Source: Strobilurus pachycystidiatus
Taxonomy: Eukaryota > Basidiomycota > Agaricomycetes > Agaricales > Physalacriaceae
Direction: 5' to 3'
Length of the DNA stretch: 64,000 nucleotides
NCBI GenBank assembly: GCA_019915135.1
Contig: JAHLMK010000001.1
Span: forward strand, 1,984,001-2,048,000
A model generated the notes under the pieces. The model saw nothing but the letters and a program-made list of their open reading frames with translations, did no database searches and had not been told where the DNA came from. Made by a program: the position numbers and the translations under genes. Every line of letters starts with the position of its first letter. The stretch's first letter is position 1. This document shows, one piece after another, positions 1 to 13,699 of the stretch.

Positions 1-1519
1 ACCACTTCCAAGGCGACGCAGAAGGCACCTCGCGTTCAAGGAAAGAGGCTCACTCGGGCCAAGAGTCCAAACATCGAGTTCCGCCTTGCTGGCTTGAAGC
101 TCAACGTGGACAATTATATCGAGGATGCGCCACTGGTGTCGAAGATCTTTGCGACAATCCGGGATCTAGAGATTCTGGATCATATGAAGTCGTCAACCTG
201 GAGCAAGTTCTTGACAAGCTTGCGGTCGGACTCGCGTGGAAACATACGAGAGACGGATTCGAACATGGCGCGTATTGAATTACGGACTCTACATCCTGTG
301 CCGGGTCATCCGTCTGTGGAGGCAAGACTGAGGGTAAGCACATTGCCTTGTATGGAGTCTGTTTCAATTGAAGTTTTGTAGGCCAAGATCCTCCCTCTTC
401 GCTTGCACGTCGATCAAGATGCGCTTGACTTTCTCAAGCGGTTCTTTAGTTTCGAAGATCCACACGCGCCACCATCGACCCCGAAAGACCCAGATGATGA
501 TATCTACTTCCGTGAGCAGACTGTCGTCATTCATATCCTGGTTACTCACGTTCATATAGAATTGGCCGAGATCTTCCCAGTTGATCTGAAGTTGGACTAC
601 AAGCCTCGTCGCGTGGACTACCGGGCACTGAAAGAGGGCAAGACGATCGAGCTCATGAACTTCTTCCACTTTGATGGGGCTGAGATGACTCTCAGGCATA
701 TCACACTCGCTGGAGTACGTCCATATACAGCAAGCCAATTTACATATACTGACATGACTACAGATCTCGGGTTGGCCGAGATTGTTTGACCTCTTGAATG
801 ATCTCTGGACGCCTGATGTCAAGGCCACTCAACTGGTGGAAGTCATCTCCGGTGTGGCCCCCATCCGTTCTGTCGTTAACGTTGGTTCGGGTATCGCGGA
901 CCTGGTCCTGCTGCCTATCTCGCAGTACAAGAAGGACGGCAGGATTGTACGCGGGGTGCAGAAGGGGGCGACGGCATTCGTGAAGTCTACGGCAGTTGAG
1001 GCGATCAAGTTGGGCGCACGCTTGGCCACAGGCACTCAGGTCATTCTAGAACAAGCGGAGGGTGTCATTGGGGGACAGTTTGAGAACTCGGTGACAGCAG
1101 AAACGCTCCAGTTCCCTGTGTTCGAAGGTGATCTGCTCCAAGAGGGACTGGAGGAGGACTCGGACAAGTTCAGCAAGTACGCGGAGCAGCCGGCTGATAT
1201 CAAGGAGGGCATGCAGTCGGCGTACAGGAGCCTGCACCGAAACTTGAACTCGGCCGCTCAGACTATTTTGGCTGTACCCATGGAGGTCTACGAGCGTTCT
1301 GGTAACGAGGTACGCTCTTTTCTGATTAGATACATGACTGTGGTTCTGAACGTCTTGACGCAGGGACCTGTTCGCTCTGTGATTCGAGCCGTACCAATTG
1401 CCGTTTTGAGGCCAATGATTGGTGCAAGTGAAGCTGTCAGCAAGACTCTTTTAGGACTTCATAACACGCTGGATCCCAACGTCCGACAGGACAATCAAGC
1501 CAAGTACAAGCAGCGCTGA
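1..1519 (+). CDS. ATG2: Autophagy-related protein 2, C-terminal part
   Basis: The sequence is open from base 1, so the gene starts upstream. Introns at 334-381, 512-559, 715-763 and 1310-1363 join one reading frame that ends in TGA at 1517-1519. The last intron is 54 bp and lacks an in-frame stop, so skipping its removal would not break the frame. Conserved ATG2 C-terminal segments include [34 protein letters not shown] and the end [21 protein letters not shown]2 proteins are large rod-like lipid-transfer proteins that bridge endoplasmic reticulum and the growing phagophore, working with ATG9 and ATG18. The C-terminal region seen here is among the best conserved. It converges on RLP24, whose stop lies 130 bp away. 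The identification is from remembered family sequence; no disruption is visible. Confidence 0.93.
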
Positions 1520-1648
1520 GGCATATATTAGACGCATTTTCATCTCACATGTTATCTTCATCGCCATCGTAATCTAGCATCTGTGTATTATTAGTGTACA
1601 TGCGGAATGAATGTGGAACAGAACATGATGACCAAAAACAGTGAACAA

Positions 1649-2418
1649 CTAATCTACATCCATAGTCATGGAGCGGCCCTCGCCACCGATGAGCGCACTT
1701 CGACTTTTTGATGGTACTTTGATCTTTTCCCGGATTTTTGTTGGCTCCGAGATGTCCATGGGTTGTACAAGGGAAGAAGACTTGGCGGCATCCATCGTCT
1801 TTTTTCGGTGCGCCCTTTGCTTCTCCCGACTTGCAGCCATTCTGCGGATTGTGTCAGAGGATGAGTGGATACAAAGACAAGCGACGGACCTGTTCTTCCA
1901 GAATGCGCGTTCCCTCCTCTGCTTGATCTCGTTGACCCGCTTCATGCCCTCGATCGTCTTTTGCATTAATTCGCGGTCGTAGCGGACGGGGATGTTTCGT
2001 CTCTTTTCAAAGTCAATCGTGGAGTCCTACGAGGCAACGCTGAGAAGACAGATGGATATGGGGCCAGTGGGACGCACGATGGTCATTTCCTTGCCTGCCG
2101 CCTTCCTGAATGCCTTCGTCCAGCGAACCTTTCGTGGATTACGCTTCATTCTGAACGGTCGTGATGAATGTAACGTCTGGAGGGTATTTGGAAGACATAC
2201 TTGAAGTTTTTGTGGCATCTGAACAGAAATCAGCAAGGTGGTCAAAAATATAGCCCGAAACGCATACTTTGAAGTGCAGAAGCGAAAGACTTTGGCATCG
2301 TTGCGCACAAAGGCCGAGCCTGTCTTGACAGTCAGTGCCATTCATTTTCTGGTGCTCGCCGCTCACCGTGGCCAGGATAGACGTTTGTCGAGCAAAAGTA
2401 GCACTTTTCGATGCGCAT
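1649..2418 (-). CDS. RLP24: Ribosome biogenesis protein RLP24 (L24e family)
   Basis: The protein begins [18 protein letters not shown], the L24e zinc-ribbon start, continues with [13 protein letters not shown] and [19 protein letters not shown], and later has [19 protein letters not shown]. The cysteine pairs CYFC and C-x3-C of the L24e zinc site are present. Five introns are needed, including a micro-exon of about 18 nt encoding CHKNF and a 48-bp intron at 1842-1889 between WKNR and MAAS. The product is about 173 residues, in line with fungal RLP24. RLP24 is a nucleolar/cytoplasmic placeholder for ribosomal protein L24e on pre-60S particles and recruits the AAA ATPase Drg1 for its own release. 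The start at 2418 is the only ATG giving the canonical MRIEKC terminus. It shares a 61-bp promoter gap with VPS55. Confidence 0.93.
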
Positions 2419-2479
2419 GGCAGAGACTGAAGAGGGTAATAAACAAGTGTCAATAAATCACTTTCAGTCTCCTTCGATC
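2419..2479. promoter_or_regulatory. Divergent promoter between RLP24 and VPS55
   Basis: Only 61 bp separate the two start codons, which point away from each other. All core promoter and 5' UTR sequence for both genes must lie here or overlap the opposite gene's coding sequence. No TATA box is evident. Confidence 0.6.
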
Positions 2480-3036
2480 ATGGCGGCGGGTTTGAAGAGT
2501 GAGTGCGCCCGCCGCGGTACCCCCGACGCCCCGCTAACCGTCTTCAGCCGTCATCCTGTTATCCTTCGTGCTCGCTGTCGGGTTTCTCCTCATCATCCTG
2601 TCATGCGCCCTCTGGCACAACTGGCTACCACTCCTCGTCGGTCAGCGCGAGTCCCCGCTCCGTTCTGACCCGTTGCTCATCGTCTTCGACAGCGCTGACC
2701 TTTGTCCTCGCACCTCTTCCGAATGCCCTCTTCTCACATTGCGGATCCGATGACTTTGCTGCCAGCTATGAAGGCGGCGGCCCAATTGATCTCGGCCGCT
2801 TCATCACTTCGATGTTCGTCGTCACCGGCTTCGCGCTACCAATAGTGCTCGCCCACTCCGACGTTATTACGACAGGTGCATGCGTTATGTCTATCATTGG
2901 TGGAGGGTACGTCTCCATCTGCTACACAGCACGCACCTGTACAGCACTTACTGACTACGTAACCCGCAGGCTTGTATATGGCACAATATTGGCATACTCT
3001 GCAGCTTTCAAACAGGACGAGTCAGAGTTTGACTAG
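2480..3036 (+). CDS. VPS55: Vacuolar protein sorting-associated protein 55
   Basis: Four exons (2480-2498, 2548-2640, 2693-2906, 2970-3036) encode a 130-residue protein starting MAAGLKTVILLSFVLAVGF. It has four hydrophobic segments: roughly residues 7-27 and 33-52, then two in the second half around FITSMFVVTGFALPIVL and CVMSIIGGGLVYGTILAYS. WHNWLPLL and GPIDLGRF are typical of the Vps55/LEPROT (OB-RGRP) family. In yeast Vps55 forms a complex with Vps68 and acts in trafficking from late endosomes to the vacuole. Length matches the family. The start codon is fixed by the tiny first exon, whose donor gtgagt splices in phase into the conserved TVILLSF segment. Confidence 0.93.
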
Positions 3037-3140
3037 GACAGTTGTATATGTATTATCATCATCGTGCACCAATGTTGAACATCTCTAATTCAATCATTAA
3101 CAAGGGTATTGTATTAAGCAGTCATCAGTGTATATAATGC

Positions 3141-3220
3141 TTCGAACCGCGAACCACGTTAAGACGGGTCATTAAAACGTCTCGAAGCGTGAACTATGTT
3201 GAGACGGGCCATTAAACGCG
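3141..3220. repeat. Two diverged 40-bp tandem units at the end of the methyltransferase gene
   Basis: Bases 3141-3180 and 3181-3220 align as two head-to-tail copies with roughly three quarters identity. The second unit encodes the C-terminal MARLNIVHASRR of the methyltransferase. The first unit contains the present stop codon and, in another frame, still encodes a similar stretch (MTRLNVVRGSK). Confidence 0.75.
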
Positions 3221-4590
3221 CCTCGGGATGATATAGTACTTGTTGTGCCTCAGATATCAATTTATCCACTCGTGTTTCTGGGAGTTCACATGTGAGGAAG
3301 AAGGGACGCAATGCAGGTAGAAAGAGCTCGTAATCCATCCATTGCAGTTGTCCAACGGTCAATGCCACAGATTCTTCTGATCGTTGTCAGCTCACGCGTC
3401 CTTCCGACTGAATCAAAATTACACGAACCTTCTGGCCAGAAACCAACTGGAATGTTTCCATTGCGCTTCACGACATTTTCGAATCGTCCAGTTGAGACCA
3501 CGATGTCGTGAAGACGTGTTGGAACGGTAGGGTCGACCCCGAATCTCTGAAGACACCTTTTAAAGTGGTCCCACAGTGATTGCCATAGAGGGAAAAAGGG
3601 AATAGTTGGCGCCACTCCTTCGGGCTGCATATGAAGTGGAGTGAGTTCGGACTCAACCAGAATCACAAGGCCTCCAGGGCGAAGCACGCGTGAAATTTCA
3701 CGTATGAGTTGAGGATAGTCCCGGATCTTTTAGAAGCAGAATGTAAATCGCGGATTTGGGAACAGGCGATAGAAAGGTTGGTCTACATACCCCGGTGAAC
3801 ATGGAGCGTGCGTGTACGAGGTCAAAATGCCCGTCAGGAAAGGGAATCCTTGCGCGGTTTTCTTCCAAATTGAAGAGCTCGAAGCTACACCAAAAAAAAA
3901 TAAGCCTCAAAAGAAGGTCACAAAACTCATGTCCTTACGTGCAGTTTGGGGGGACGTCTCTGGGATAGACACGAGACTGTTAGATCTTACAGAAATGTGG
4001 GATGAAAACAGACGTACCGAGGCTGAATCGGAGCCAAGTCGATACCAATGACCTCTGCTCTAGGGAATTCATCTGCCATCTCGATAGCCCTCCGGAGCCT
4101 TCAAAACATAGTTCAAGTGATACTGGCTCGCGTCAAACTCACCAAAGACCGCCTCCAGTCCCCAAGTCTAGGACTACAAAAGTGTCAGATCCGTCTACCA
4201 AGCTCTATACCTCAAGCTCACTTCTGCGTTGTTGTCCAAATTGCAGGGCCTCTTTGACCGGCCCCACATAATTACGGCCGTCGAGCACAAACTTGAGCAT
4301 CCTATGATGAAGTTCGGAGCGCTGTGGACAACATGGCGCGTCAAAGACCCCCACCCAGATGTCAAGAAATCGACGTACCCGTACTTCGTCCTGGTCCGCG
4401 CTGATTATCCAAAGAGCAGTCAGTGTGTACGTTTGTTGCAGGAGGATTGGAAGTCGCACGGCAGCATGTAGGTCGGATTCAGGGTATTCAGTAGCCGCCC
4501 GTGAACTTGTCGAAAGAAAGCAGAATCGTCGTCTCCAACATACGAGACATCGTCATCGCCGGGTGGCTCAGCAACGCGCGTCGTCGACAT
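3159..4590 (-). CDS. Class I SAM-dependent methyltransferase
   Basis: Splicing eight or so short introns gives a protein of about 380 residues starting MSTTRVAEPPGDDDVSYVGD. The core has ELHHRMLKFVLDG and VGPVKEALQFGQQRR, then motif I ILDLGTGGGLWAIEMADEFP, the acidic loop VIGIDLAPIQPR, then FPDGHFDLVHARSMFTG and the post-motif strand VLRPGGLVILVE. These are the Rossmann-fold SAM-binding features of fungal LaeA-like/UMTA-type small-molecule or protein methyltransferases. The substrate cannot be told from sequence. The acceptor near 3370 is placed so that WPEE joins SVALTVGQLQW. It is transcribed in the same direction as SPT8, 475 bp upstream. Odd feature: its C-terminus lies in the 40-bp tandem duplication. 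Confidence 0.87.
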
Positions 4591-5065
4591 ACATGCACCA
4601 AGGACAGAGATCTACATAGTAGGTGTCGCGACAGAACAAGCCCTTTTTGAGTGCCGAATCGGAAGTGAGAAGGTACCTATTGCAAGTTTAAGTATATTGG
4701 TCATGTCACACATTTTCGTCTTTTCATGTCTATAATAGGATAAAAGTGAGTTCTTCAAGGTTCACCATCATGGCCATCAGGAAATGATGGAAGAATGCGT
4801 TGATTTCGTACTCCGTTGGAGGTACTATTCGGAACCCATGTGAGATCCCGTCAACCCGAAGGTCTCGAACCCCACAGATTCTTGTCGGTGGAGGTCTCGT
4901 CTATATGGCAAGTACTCATCGCCGAGGGCATTTTCCGTTCTCTACTTTTCCTGTGAAAGTTACTTCCCAGTGTGTTCTACTGATACCGATCCGAGGAATC
5001 TGTTTTGCAACTGCTTCCTTGGAACGACATGACGACGTGGCGCAATTGCCATGGCACTGACTGTG
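4591..5065. other. Intergenic: methyltransferase promoter and SPT8 3' region
   Basis: I see no convincing coding segment on either strand. It must hold the promoter of the methyltransferase and the 3' UTR and terminator of SPT8, both on the minus strand. Confidence 0.5.
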
Positions 5066-7330
5066 TTATTGAACATGTTTTATGTCATGTACAAAGACCG
5101 TTCGCGTCGATTCCCCATGCCACCCACGATTGCTACTGGCGCTCACCAAAAATCGGCATCCTGGATCCACAACTACGAATACCACATCAACAGCTCGCCC
5201 GGGGAGGAAAGATTGGCCCATGCTTACGGAGGTTGGAGATATATCCCCCATGGTGGCCCGGTATAATCTTGAATTGGACTCCGCTTTTCGGCTTGCCTGG
5301 GTCGGTTTCAACGGCATCTACATTCCACAGTCTCAAATTATCAATAGAAGCACTGTCACGGTCTGGTGAGATCTCTTGGAATTTTATCAGCAGAAGCGCG
5401 ACATGCCATGCAATATTCTTGTTATCGGGAAAGGCAACAACACATGATACGACCCCGGAGCTAGCTGGGTTTCTCAGAGTTTTCATGAGCCTCGGGGTGT
5501 TGCTTGGAGCAGAACGTCCAAGCTGGCGAACGTCCCAGACGTCAATGGTCCCATTACGCCTTCCGGCATATATTCGTCCACCGTCTGGTGACCAGCAGGC
5601 CTATCAATTGATCAGGATGTTCCGATTCCCTATGTTGATACGCGAGCACGCACCGAGAGACACCACGGAGGTGTTTTTTCATGCATCCAGAGCCTACCGA
5701 CACCAGTCCCTGGTGTGTTGACGCGTTTGTCCCATAGGACAACTTGGCCGTCGATTGCAGCAGTTAGCATGAGATCAGGAGAAAATTGCGGGTATGATTC
5801 GGTCGTGAGTAAGGGCGGCGCATTTTTGGGTGGGGCCACACCGGCATTGGAACGTTGTTGTTGCACCTGTGGCAAAGGAGCAATCGTCGGACCAGTCACA
5901 AAGGAGCTAGTCTTGGCTGGCACAGTCGGCGGAGCCCCGTCTTCTGGTTCATCGAATAGATCATCGAACGAGCCGTCATCCGACCCTCCCTCCCCGTCAG
6001 GTGCAGAGGACTGGGGCGGGTTGGTACCGCCGCCGGTACCGAGACCAGCGCTAGATGTGTTTACAGGTTGAATCGCGTTCAACGGTCGAACAGCCACTGC
6101 CGTGAGCTGAGCACCGTGCGCTGTAAACGTTCTTGTCCGTTGGCCGGTGTTGAGATCCCAATGCTTGAGAAATAGATGAGTTGTGATAGGTCACGTCAAA
6201 TTTTTCACTGTTTCAGTTGGACTTACAATGGCATCACCATCCCAGCCTGCGCTATAGAAGGCTCTCTCATCATGATCAAGGGCTAGGGCAGAAACAGGGC
6301 TACGACGGCCTTGCATTGTATAACATAACTGACCAGGATCGTGTCGTATTGTAAAAAGATTGATGGCACCGGTCTGGACTCTAAAGTTTGCACATAGAAG
6401 CATCGAAAGGGCAATTTAGCACGTACATCATTTCCGGCAAGGGCCCACAACGCGTCAGAGTGCATGGCAAGACTATACACCGGAGATAGTGACATTTCTT
6501 CTTCAGCAGAAGACCCTTCCGACGGGCCAGCAGGCGTCGGATTTTCCCACCAGAAACGAAGCTGGCCAGACTTCAAGATGCCTTCAACCACGCCGGAATG
6601 ATGTCTCTGAGGTGCCGTTAGGAAATTCTTGCCGTTGACAGCAGTGAATATGTCGTAGTTTCGGATATAGCCGTCATCAGCGCCAGTAAGGAGATGGGTC
6701 ATACAGAAGGATGATGCTAGAGAGTGTATGGGAACGGGATGAGCGATGGCGCAAACAGCTTCAACGACACATGTGCGGTAAGATGGGGCAGAGGGGCCTA
6801 GAGGGAAGGCAATCGCCTTTTTCCGTTTCGTAGCCGGGGAAAGGGAACGTTTGCGAACGCGCGGAGGTGATGGGGCCGGAACTGTGGCGCAATCTAAAAT
6901 GAGCCAACGCCGAACAAAGTGATGTAGATATTACCATATGTGTTATTCTGGGCGCTGTGAAATTCGCTATCCGATAGCGGACCATTCAGAGGTGGTGGCA
7001 GCTCTTGAACAGGCGAGACCAGTGGCTGAGTGTCTACGGCCATCATCTGGGACGCCTCAGGCCCATCCATGTCCTCGTCGTCGGAGTCGTCGCTCCCACT
7101 GGACGAGTCCTGGGCGACGCTGGCTGAGAAAATATCATTCAATATTATGACCAACAACGCACATCGTCGCCGTCCTCAGTGGCCTCGTCAACATCGTTGA
7201 TTGCCTCTAGCAGTTCCTCGTCAATGTCACCGTCCGCGTCGCCGTCCGCGTCGGCATCACCGTCGGCATCGACTTCCTCGTCGAACTCGTTGTCATCCAG
7301 CGCATCGTCGTCAGAGTCGGAATGAGCCAT
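5066..7330 (-). CDS. SPT8: SAGA complex WD40 subunit SPT8
   Basis: The N-terminus is very acidic (MAHSDSDDDALDDNEFDEEV, then alternating D/G/A). WD40 repeats follow, recognisable in YIRNYDIFTAVNGK, SALALDHDERAFYSAGWDG, LTAAIDGQVVLWDKRV, GVVSCVVAFPDNKNIA, IDNLRLWNV and the C-terminal GCRFLVSASSNRGWHGEST and VFVHDIKHVQ. A low-complexity acidic linker (DGEGGSDDGSFDDLFDEPED) interrupts the propeller, as usual for fungal SPT8. SPT8 is the fungal SAGA subunit that contacts TBP and regulates its delivery to promoters, so it acts in the nucleus. Several 50-60 bp introns are needed. The start at 7330 is the ATG directly before the acidic stretch; an upstream extension would run into SRP54. Stop TAA is at 5066-5068. 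Confidence 0.9.
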
Positions 7331-7409
7331 GATGGACGCGAATCGGCATCGAAAGCTGCCGGCGACGTGTTCCGCTTTTGGCAGACGCTCTCTGCCCCTG
7401 ACGTCCACG
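7331..7409. promoter_or_regulatory. Divergent promoter between SPT8 and SRP54
   Basis: Start codons of the two divergent genes are 79 bp apart, leaving a minimal bidirectional promoter. No TATA box is obvious. Confidence 0.6.
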
Positions 7410-9526
<2,117 letters not shown>

Positions 9527-9773
9527 GGTCACGGCGTTATGTTGTAATCTATATTTCAATCAGGCACATCTGTACCATTTAACTCATTGTAAACAATAGT
9601 GTCCTATCCCTTTCGAGCCAAGCAACAGAATCTGTTGCTTCGGATGGAACGCTATGGTTGCTCACTGCTATCATCTGTCTGCATCGCTGGCAACGATGTA
9701 TAGCGTACTCGTACTCGACTACAGTACTGGGCCTCTGACATCGGCCTTCCGACGTCCCCTCATGTGACAGAAC

Positions 9774-12631
9774 GGAATACATACTAATATTAGAACAAGG
9801 CGGATTGGCGGATGGCGGATGGCGGACCGCCCCGTCCGGTTCATACATTAGCCCGCGAACACTTTTACAAACCCTCCGCGAATGTTATCTTACACAGCCC
9901 GCGTAATGATCTTCAAGCTCACCGCGCTGTTGATCCAGCACCCGACCCGGGACCCATCGTGAAACCCCCCCGAAGTCTTCAAACAATCTACCAATAGCCA
10001 TGAAATGACAATTCCCGAACCCTATCTACCTCACAACCCGTACCGATTGATCAGCCCTTTCCGAAGTCATCGAAAAACAGTTCGCTACCAGGCAAAGCAG
10101 TCAAATCCGTCGGCACTTCGCCGCACATCCCGTCAGCCGTCAGACAATTTGCGCGTTTGAAATCAGGGACAGTGCCCGCTCTCTTCTACCTCAACCCCGC
10201 GCGGTTTCATGTGCTTCGCACCCGTAGTTTTGACACAGTCTCCCTCGCCGTCTTAAGGCACACGATCGCGCCTTTTTCGCGAGTCATGACGGGTACGCGC
10301 CAGTCATTACGACGCGATCAAATTGAAACACCAACCGCGCATAATCATTCGAGTAGCTCCCGTAATACCTAAAGACGGCTGAGCCCCGCTGTATGAAGGC
10401 TCTTTCCTCAGTGCAGACGCCATTCTCTGCTCAATACAACCCTTGATTCTCAATGCCCTACCGCCCTGCCATCCTCCATAACAGTACCAAGGCATCTCTT
10501 GAAGAATTGAACACCACCTTATTTCATCGTCTTTTTCCTTCGTCGCTCGCGCAGAACATTGCGAATTAAATGAATTTGCATCGCTCTAAGACGAACAGGT
10601 ACTTTTCACAGTCTCTTTACCAAAGTTTCAAACTAAGGACATTAACCGTGAGACAAGAATGCCTCCGTCGAACCATCAATCCCTCCATCAGTACACCTCT
10701 TTCCGATTACCATCGCTGCGTCTACGATGCAGCCCGCCACTACAACTACGTGTTTGCACAGATGTGCAAACAAGCCACATCATCATCAATCCGTCTTCCT
10801 TTCAACCGCCACCATCGTCGATCCCACCACCCCGCCGTTTCGTTGCACTCAGCTCAGCGCGCATCCTGCACAGACTAGCGCTCACGCCCCACCCGCGCTC
10901 GACCGAGGATTAGATAGGGCCGAGAGGCGCACGCTACGCTCTACAGCACTGACGACCCGCGCGGTGGGTGCGACCGACAAACTCGTACGCCTCCGTTTGT
11001 GTCTTAGCCAACTCTTATACTCACGTTCCTCGCACGCCAGTGCTCGCGCGCCGACAGACGAACCAATCCACTACCCTTCCGTCTTGCGCGTCGGCCCCAG
11101 TCCGTTCAAATCAAATCCCATTTTTCCTATTCTACGGCTTTCACCACCCCAACCTTTGCTTCGGTGTTGACCTTCCTTCCTGTCCAGCCGCGCTCTCTTC
11201 TCTGTGCTCTCTCTTTCATGCCATCCCTCCCCATCCCAATTCAAGGCTGCCACTACCTTCCAACTGACGCCTACATCAACCCAGGCGACCCTCCCATTCG
11301 TCTCGCTTGTCACGCCAATGTTGGCGAACAAACATCCGAGCAGGCACGCAGCAAGATCATACTTTTCATGACACGATTGTCCACTAGGCCGCAGTGGATC
11401 GCACTGCTGCGACAAGCCCTCCCCGTCGACTTACATGGCAAATGCCAGGGTATCCTTGTATTTCGGTGACGTCCTCTCCATCCTCCTTGTTCTCGCTGCT
11501 CATGACCCAAACCTTCCCATTGCAGAGCTCTGTCCGCCTCGGCCGTGGAGCCCGGCCAAGCCTCTCTTCTTCACCCCACGAAACTCGCCGTCCTGGGGAA
11601 TATCATGTGGGATTTCCCCACGGGTGCGCCTGACGATTTCGTTCTTGAAACGGAACCAATCTCAACAGAACCATTTTATACGCCTCCACCCCGGCTCGTA
11701 TCTTGGTGTGTTCTTTCAAGGCTCTCGTCCCGCCCGTCAACTAATCTTTCGTCAGCACCCTCTCTTGAAAACTCTCCCATCACTTACCATCCGTCTCACC
11801 CCATCACGCCCCATCTTTATACCACATTTCTGGCCACCAGAGTCTTGCTATTCAACCATCTTGCTATACAACCTTTCGCCAAGCTGTCGTCCACCACCTT
11901 CCTTACTCTCCCTGTATTTTTTCCTCGTCAATAACTGTATACTTGGTTGTATCCTGTCTTGAATGTATCATCTCCTCACCCTTCCAACCTATTCCCTTCT
12001 TTAAACGACGATCCCGACACTGAAGTAGTTCGAAAGACTTACCTGCCACCTTCGTTTAGTCTGTTATTCTCCTACCTGATGCCGGAAGGCTTAACGTTTA
12101 CTGAGGGGCTTGCCGTTGCCTGCTCAAGCTCCTCCTCCTCCCTTTCCCCGTGCATTCAACTCAACGACAACGTCGTTGATCGCACCACGCATTGCGAGGT
12201 ATTAAACATTTCGCGTTTCTCTATGAGCGAGTACGAATGAGGAAAAAATTTGTCGATGAGCACGGCTCTCATTCTTGCCCCCTTCATGAAGACAATATCC
12301 CCTTCGCCGGCGAGGTCATTCCACAACCAAGACAATTATTCCTCACCTTCACGGCCACCCCTGCTCCTCCTTGAATTCGTTCATGGCTCTGGATGGAAAT
12401 TTTCTACTTCGTTATGTATTTCGACCATCGGTGAATTCATCTCCTCCGACTATGTTTACAGGCTCGTAACACAGAGTCCACAGGCAGAACCTTGTGCTCG
12501 GGACGCACTCCGTACGAAGACGCCTTCTCCCTCTGACTGACGATGGCGTAAGTAGTCGTGGCTTATGGTGTTGTCGTGCTTCGGAGCTCGTTGACCTCGC
12601 TGGTTGACCTCGCTGGTTCACTTGACTGCAA
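9774..12631. other. Non-coding or degenerate, pyrimidine-rich left part of copy A
   Basis: The plus strand from about 10.6 to 12.1 kb is strongly C/T-rich, which leaves many overlapping short open frames rich in P, S, T, L and R without any recognisable domain. I see no gene I can support. It may be decayed transposon sequence or a long regulatory/UTR stretch. Confidence 0.45.
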
Positions 12632-12982
12632 ATGTCTGCCTACGCGTCAACGTCTCCCTACGCTTGCGCGGAGACACTACCAATAACATCTAGACGAGCA
12701 CGTAAGACCACGGTTGATACTCGCCTCTTTGAAGATCCGCCAGGTTTGTGGCGCGACTTCCTTGACCTCATTAACAGCCGACCTGTTACTTCATCAGCTC
12801 AAACGTCATTCCCCTCGTCGTGACACAATGACTCACCAGATGGGATTCCTGAGAAAAGCAACTACTTCTTTGTCGCTCGGATCAAGTTGGTACACCGTCT
12901 CTGGCTCCACAAGGACTCCAGAATGGAATCGCTCTCGTTGACCGACACATCACACTATGAGCAATGCGAGGGTGCTTGTTGA
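12632..12982 (+). pseudogene. Short ORF broken by one in-frame TGA (copy A)
   Basis: Starting at ATG 12632 the frame reads MSAYASTSPYACAETLP and LFEDPPGLWRDFLDL, meets TGA at 12821-12823, then continues in the same frame with DGIPEKSNYFFVARIKLVHR and RLWLHKDSRMESL to a stop at 12980-12982. The downstream part is protein-like although it lies past the stop. Either a stop mutation broke a gene, or a small intron removes the TGA. No family recognised. The same arrangement occurs in copy B. Confidence 0.3.
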
Positions 12983-13699
12983 GTATTCTCTCCCGATGGA
13001 CCCGGATTCGTCTGCCGCCACATTGAGTGTAGTCATTGCGAAATCTGTAAGTTCTGGTCAGTCTCAAGGACAAGCCGCTATGCCACAATGGGGGAGGCGA
13101 GGCAGCACATATCTGTCTCAGAAGCGCGGCGACCTTGGCATACGCTGGTGAAGGAGGCGGGACGGAGGATTCATATGGAGCTCGCATGATCTGGGACATC
13201 ACAAAGCCCCGTTTGGATGTGTGTGGCAATCTTGGGGTCGACTACACCGGGGGTGCAGAACGGCGGGGGCTGCACGATCAGATAAGTATACGTATACGTT
13301 AAGTATCGGGCAGGGAAAGACAGCTTACGAGCATGATGTAGTTCCAGCCTGCCATGGAGATGAGCCTGCGCCAGAACACCAGTGTTGAAAAGAAACTCAC
13401 AAACAGAGGATCCAGTTCCAATCAGCTGGTGCTACCGTGCCGTCGTCTGAAGATGGACAAGAATGCGTGTATATGAGAGTTGGGCGTCCCAAGTCCAACG
13501 CTTCCAATAGAGAGCCCTTTGCAAGGCGAAAGGGGAGCCTGCCACTCAGATAAGATCGGTCGTCAACTAGATGAAGTCTTCGTTAAGACCGAGAATCTAC
13601 ACACAGTCAGTGAAGGTGAGACCACATTGACGAACGGAGGTACCTTGGCATTTACCCTCTGGTCCTCGTCTTCGACGACGACGTTTATCCGTGAGCCGA

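Noticed and set aside
10570..11962. Several overlapping plus-strand frames of 100-175 codons in the long repeat
   Set aside because: They overlap in all three frames, are dominated by S/P/T/L/R from C/T-rich DNA and have no domain; they are probably not genes.
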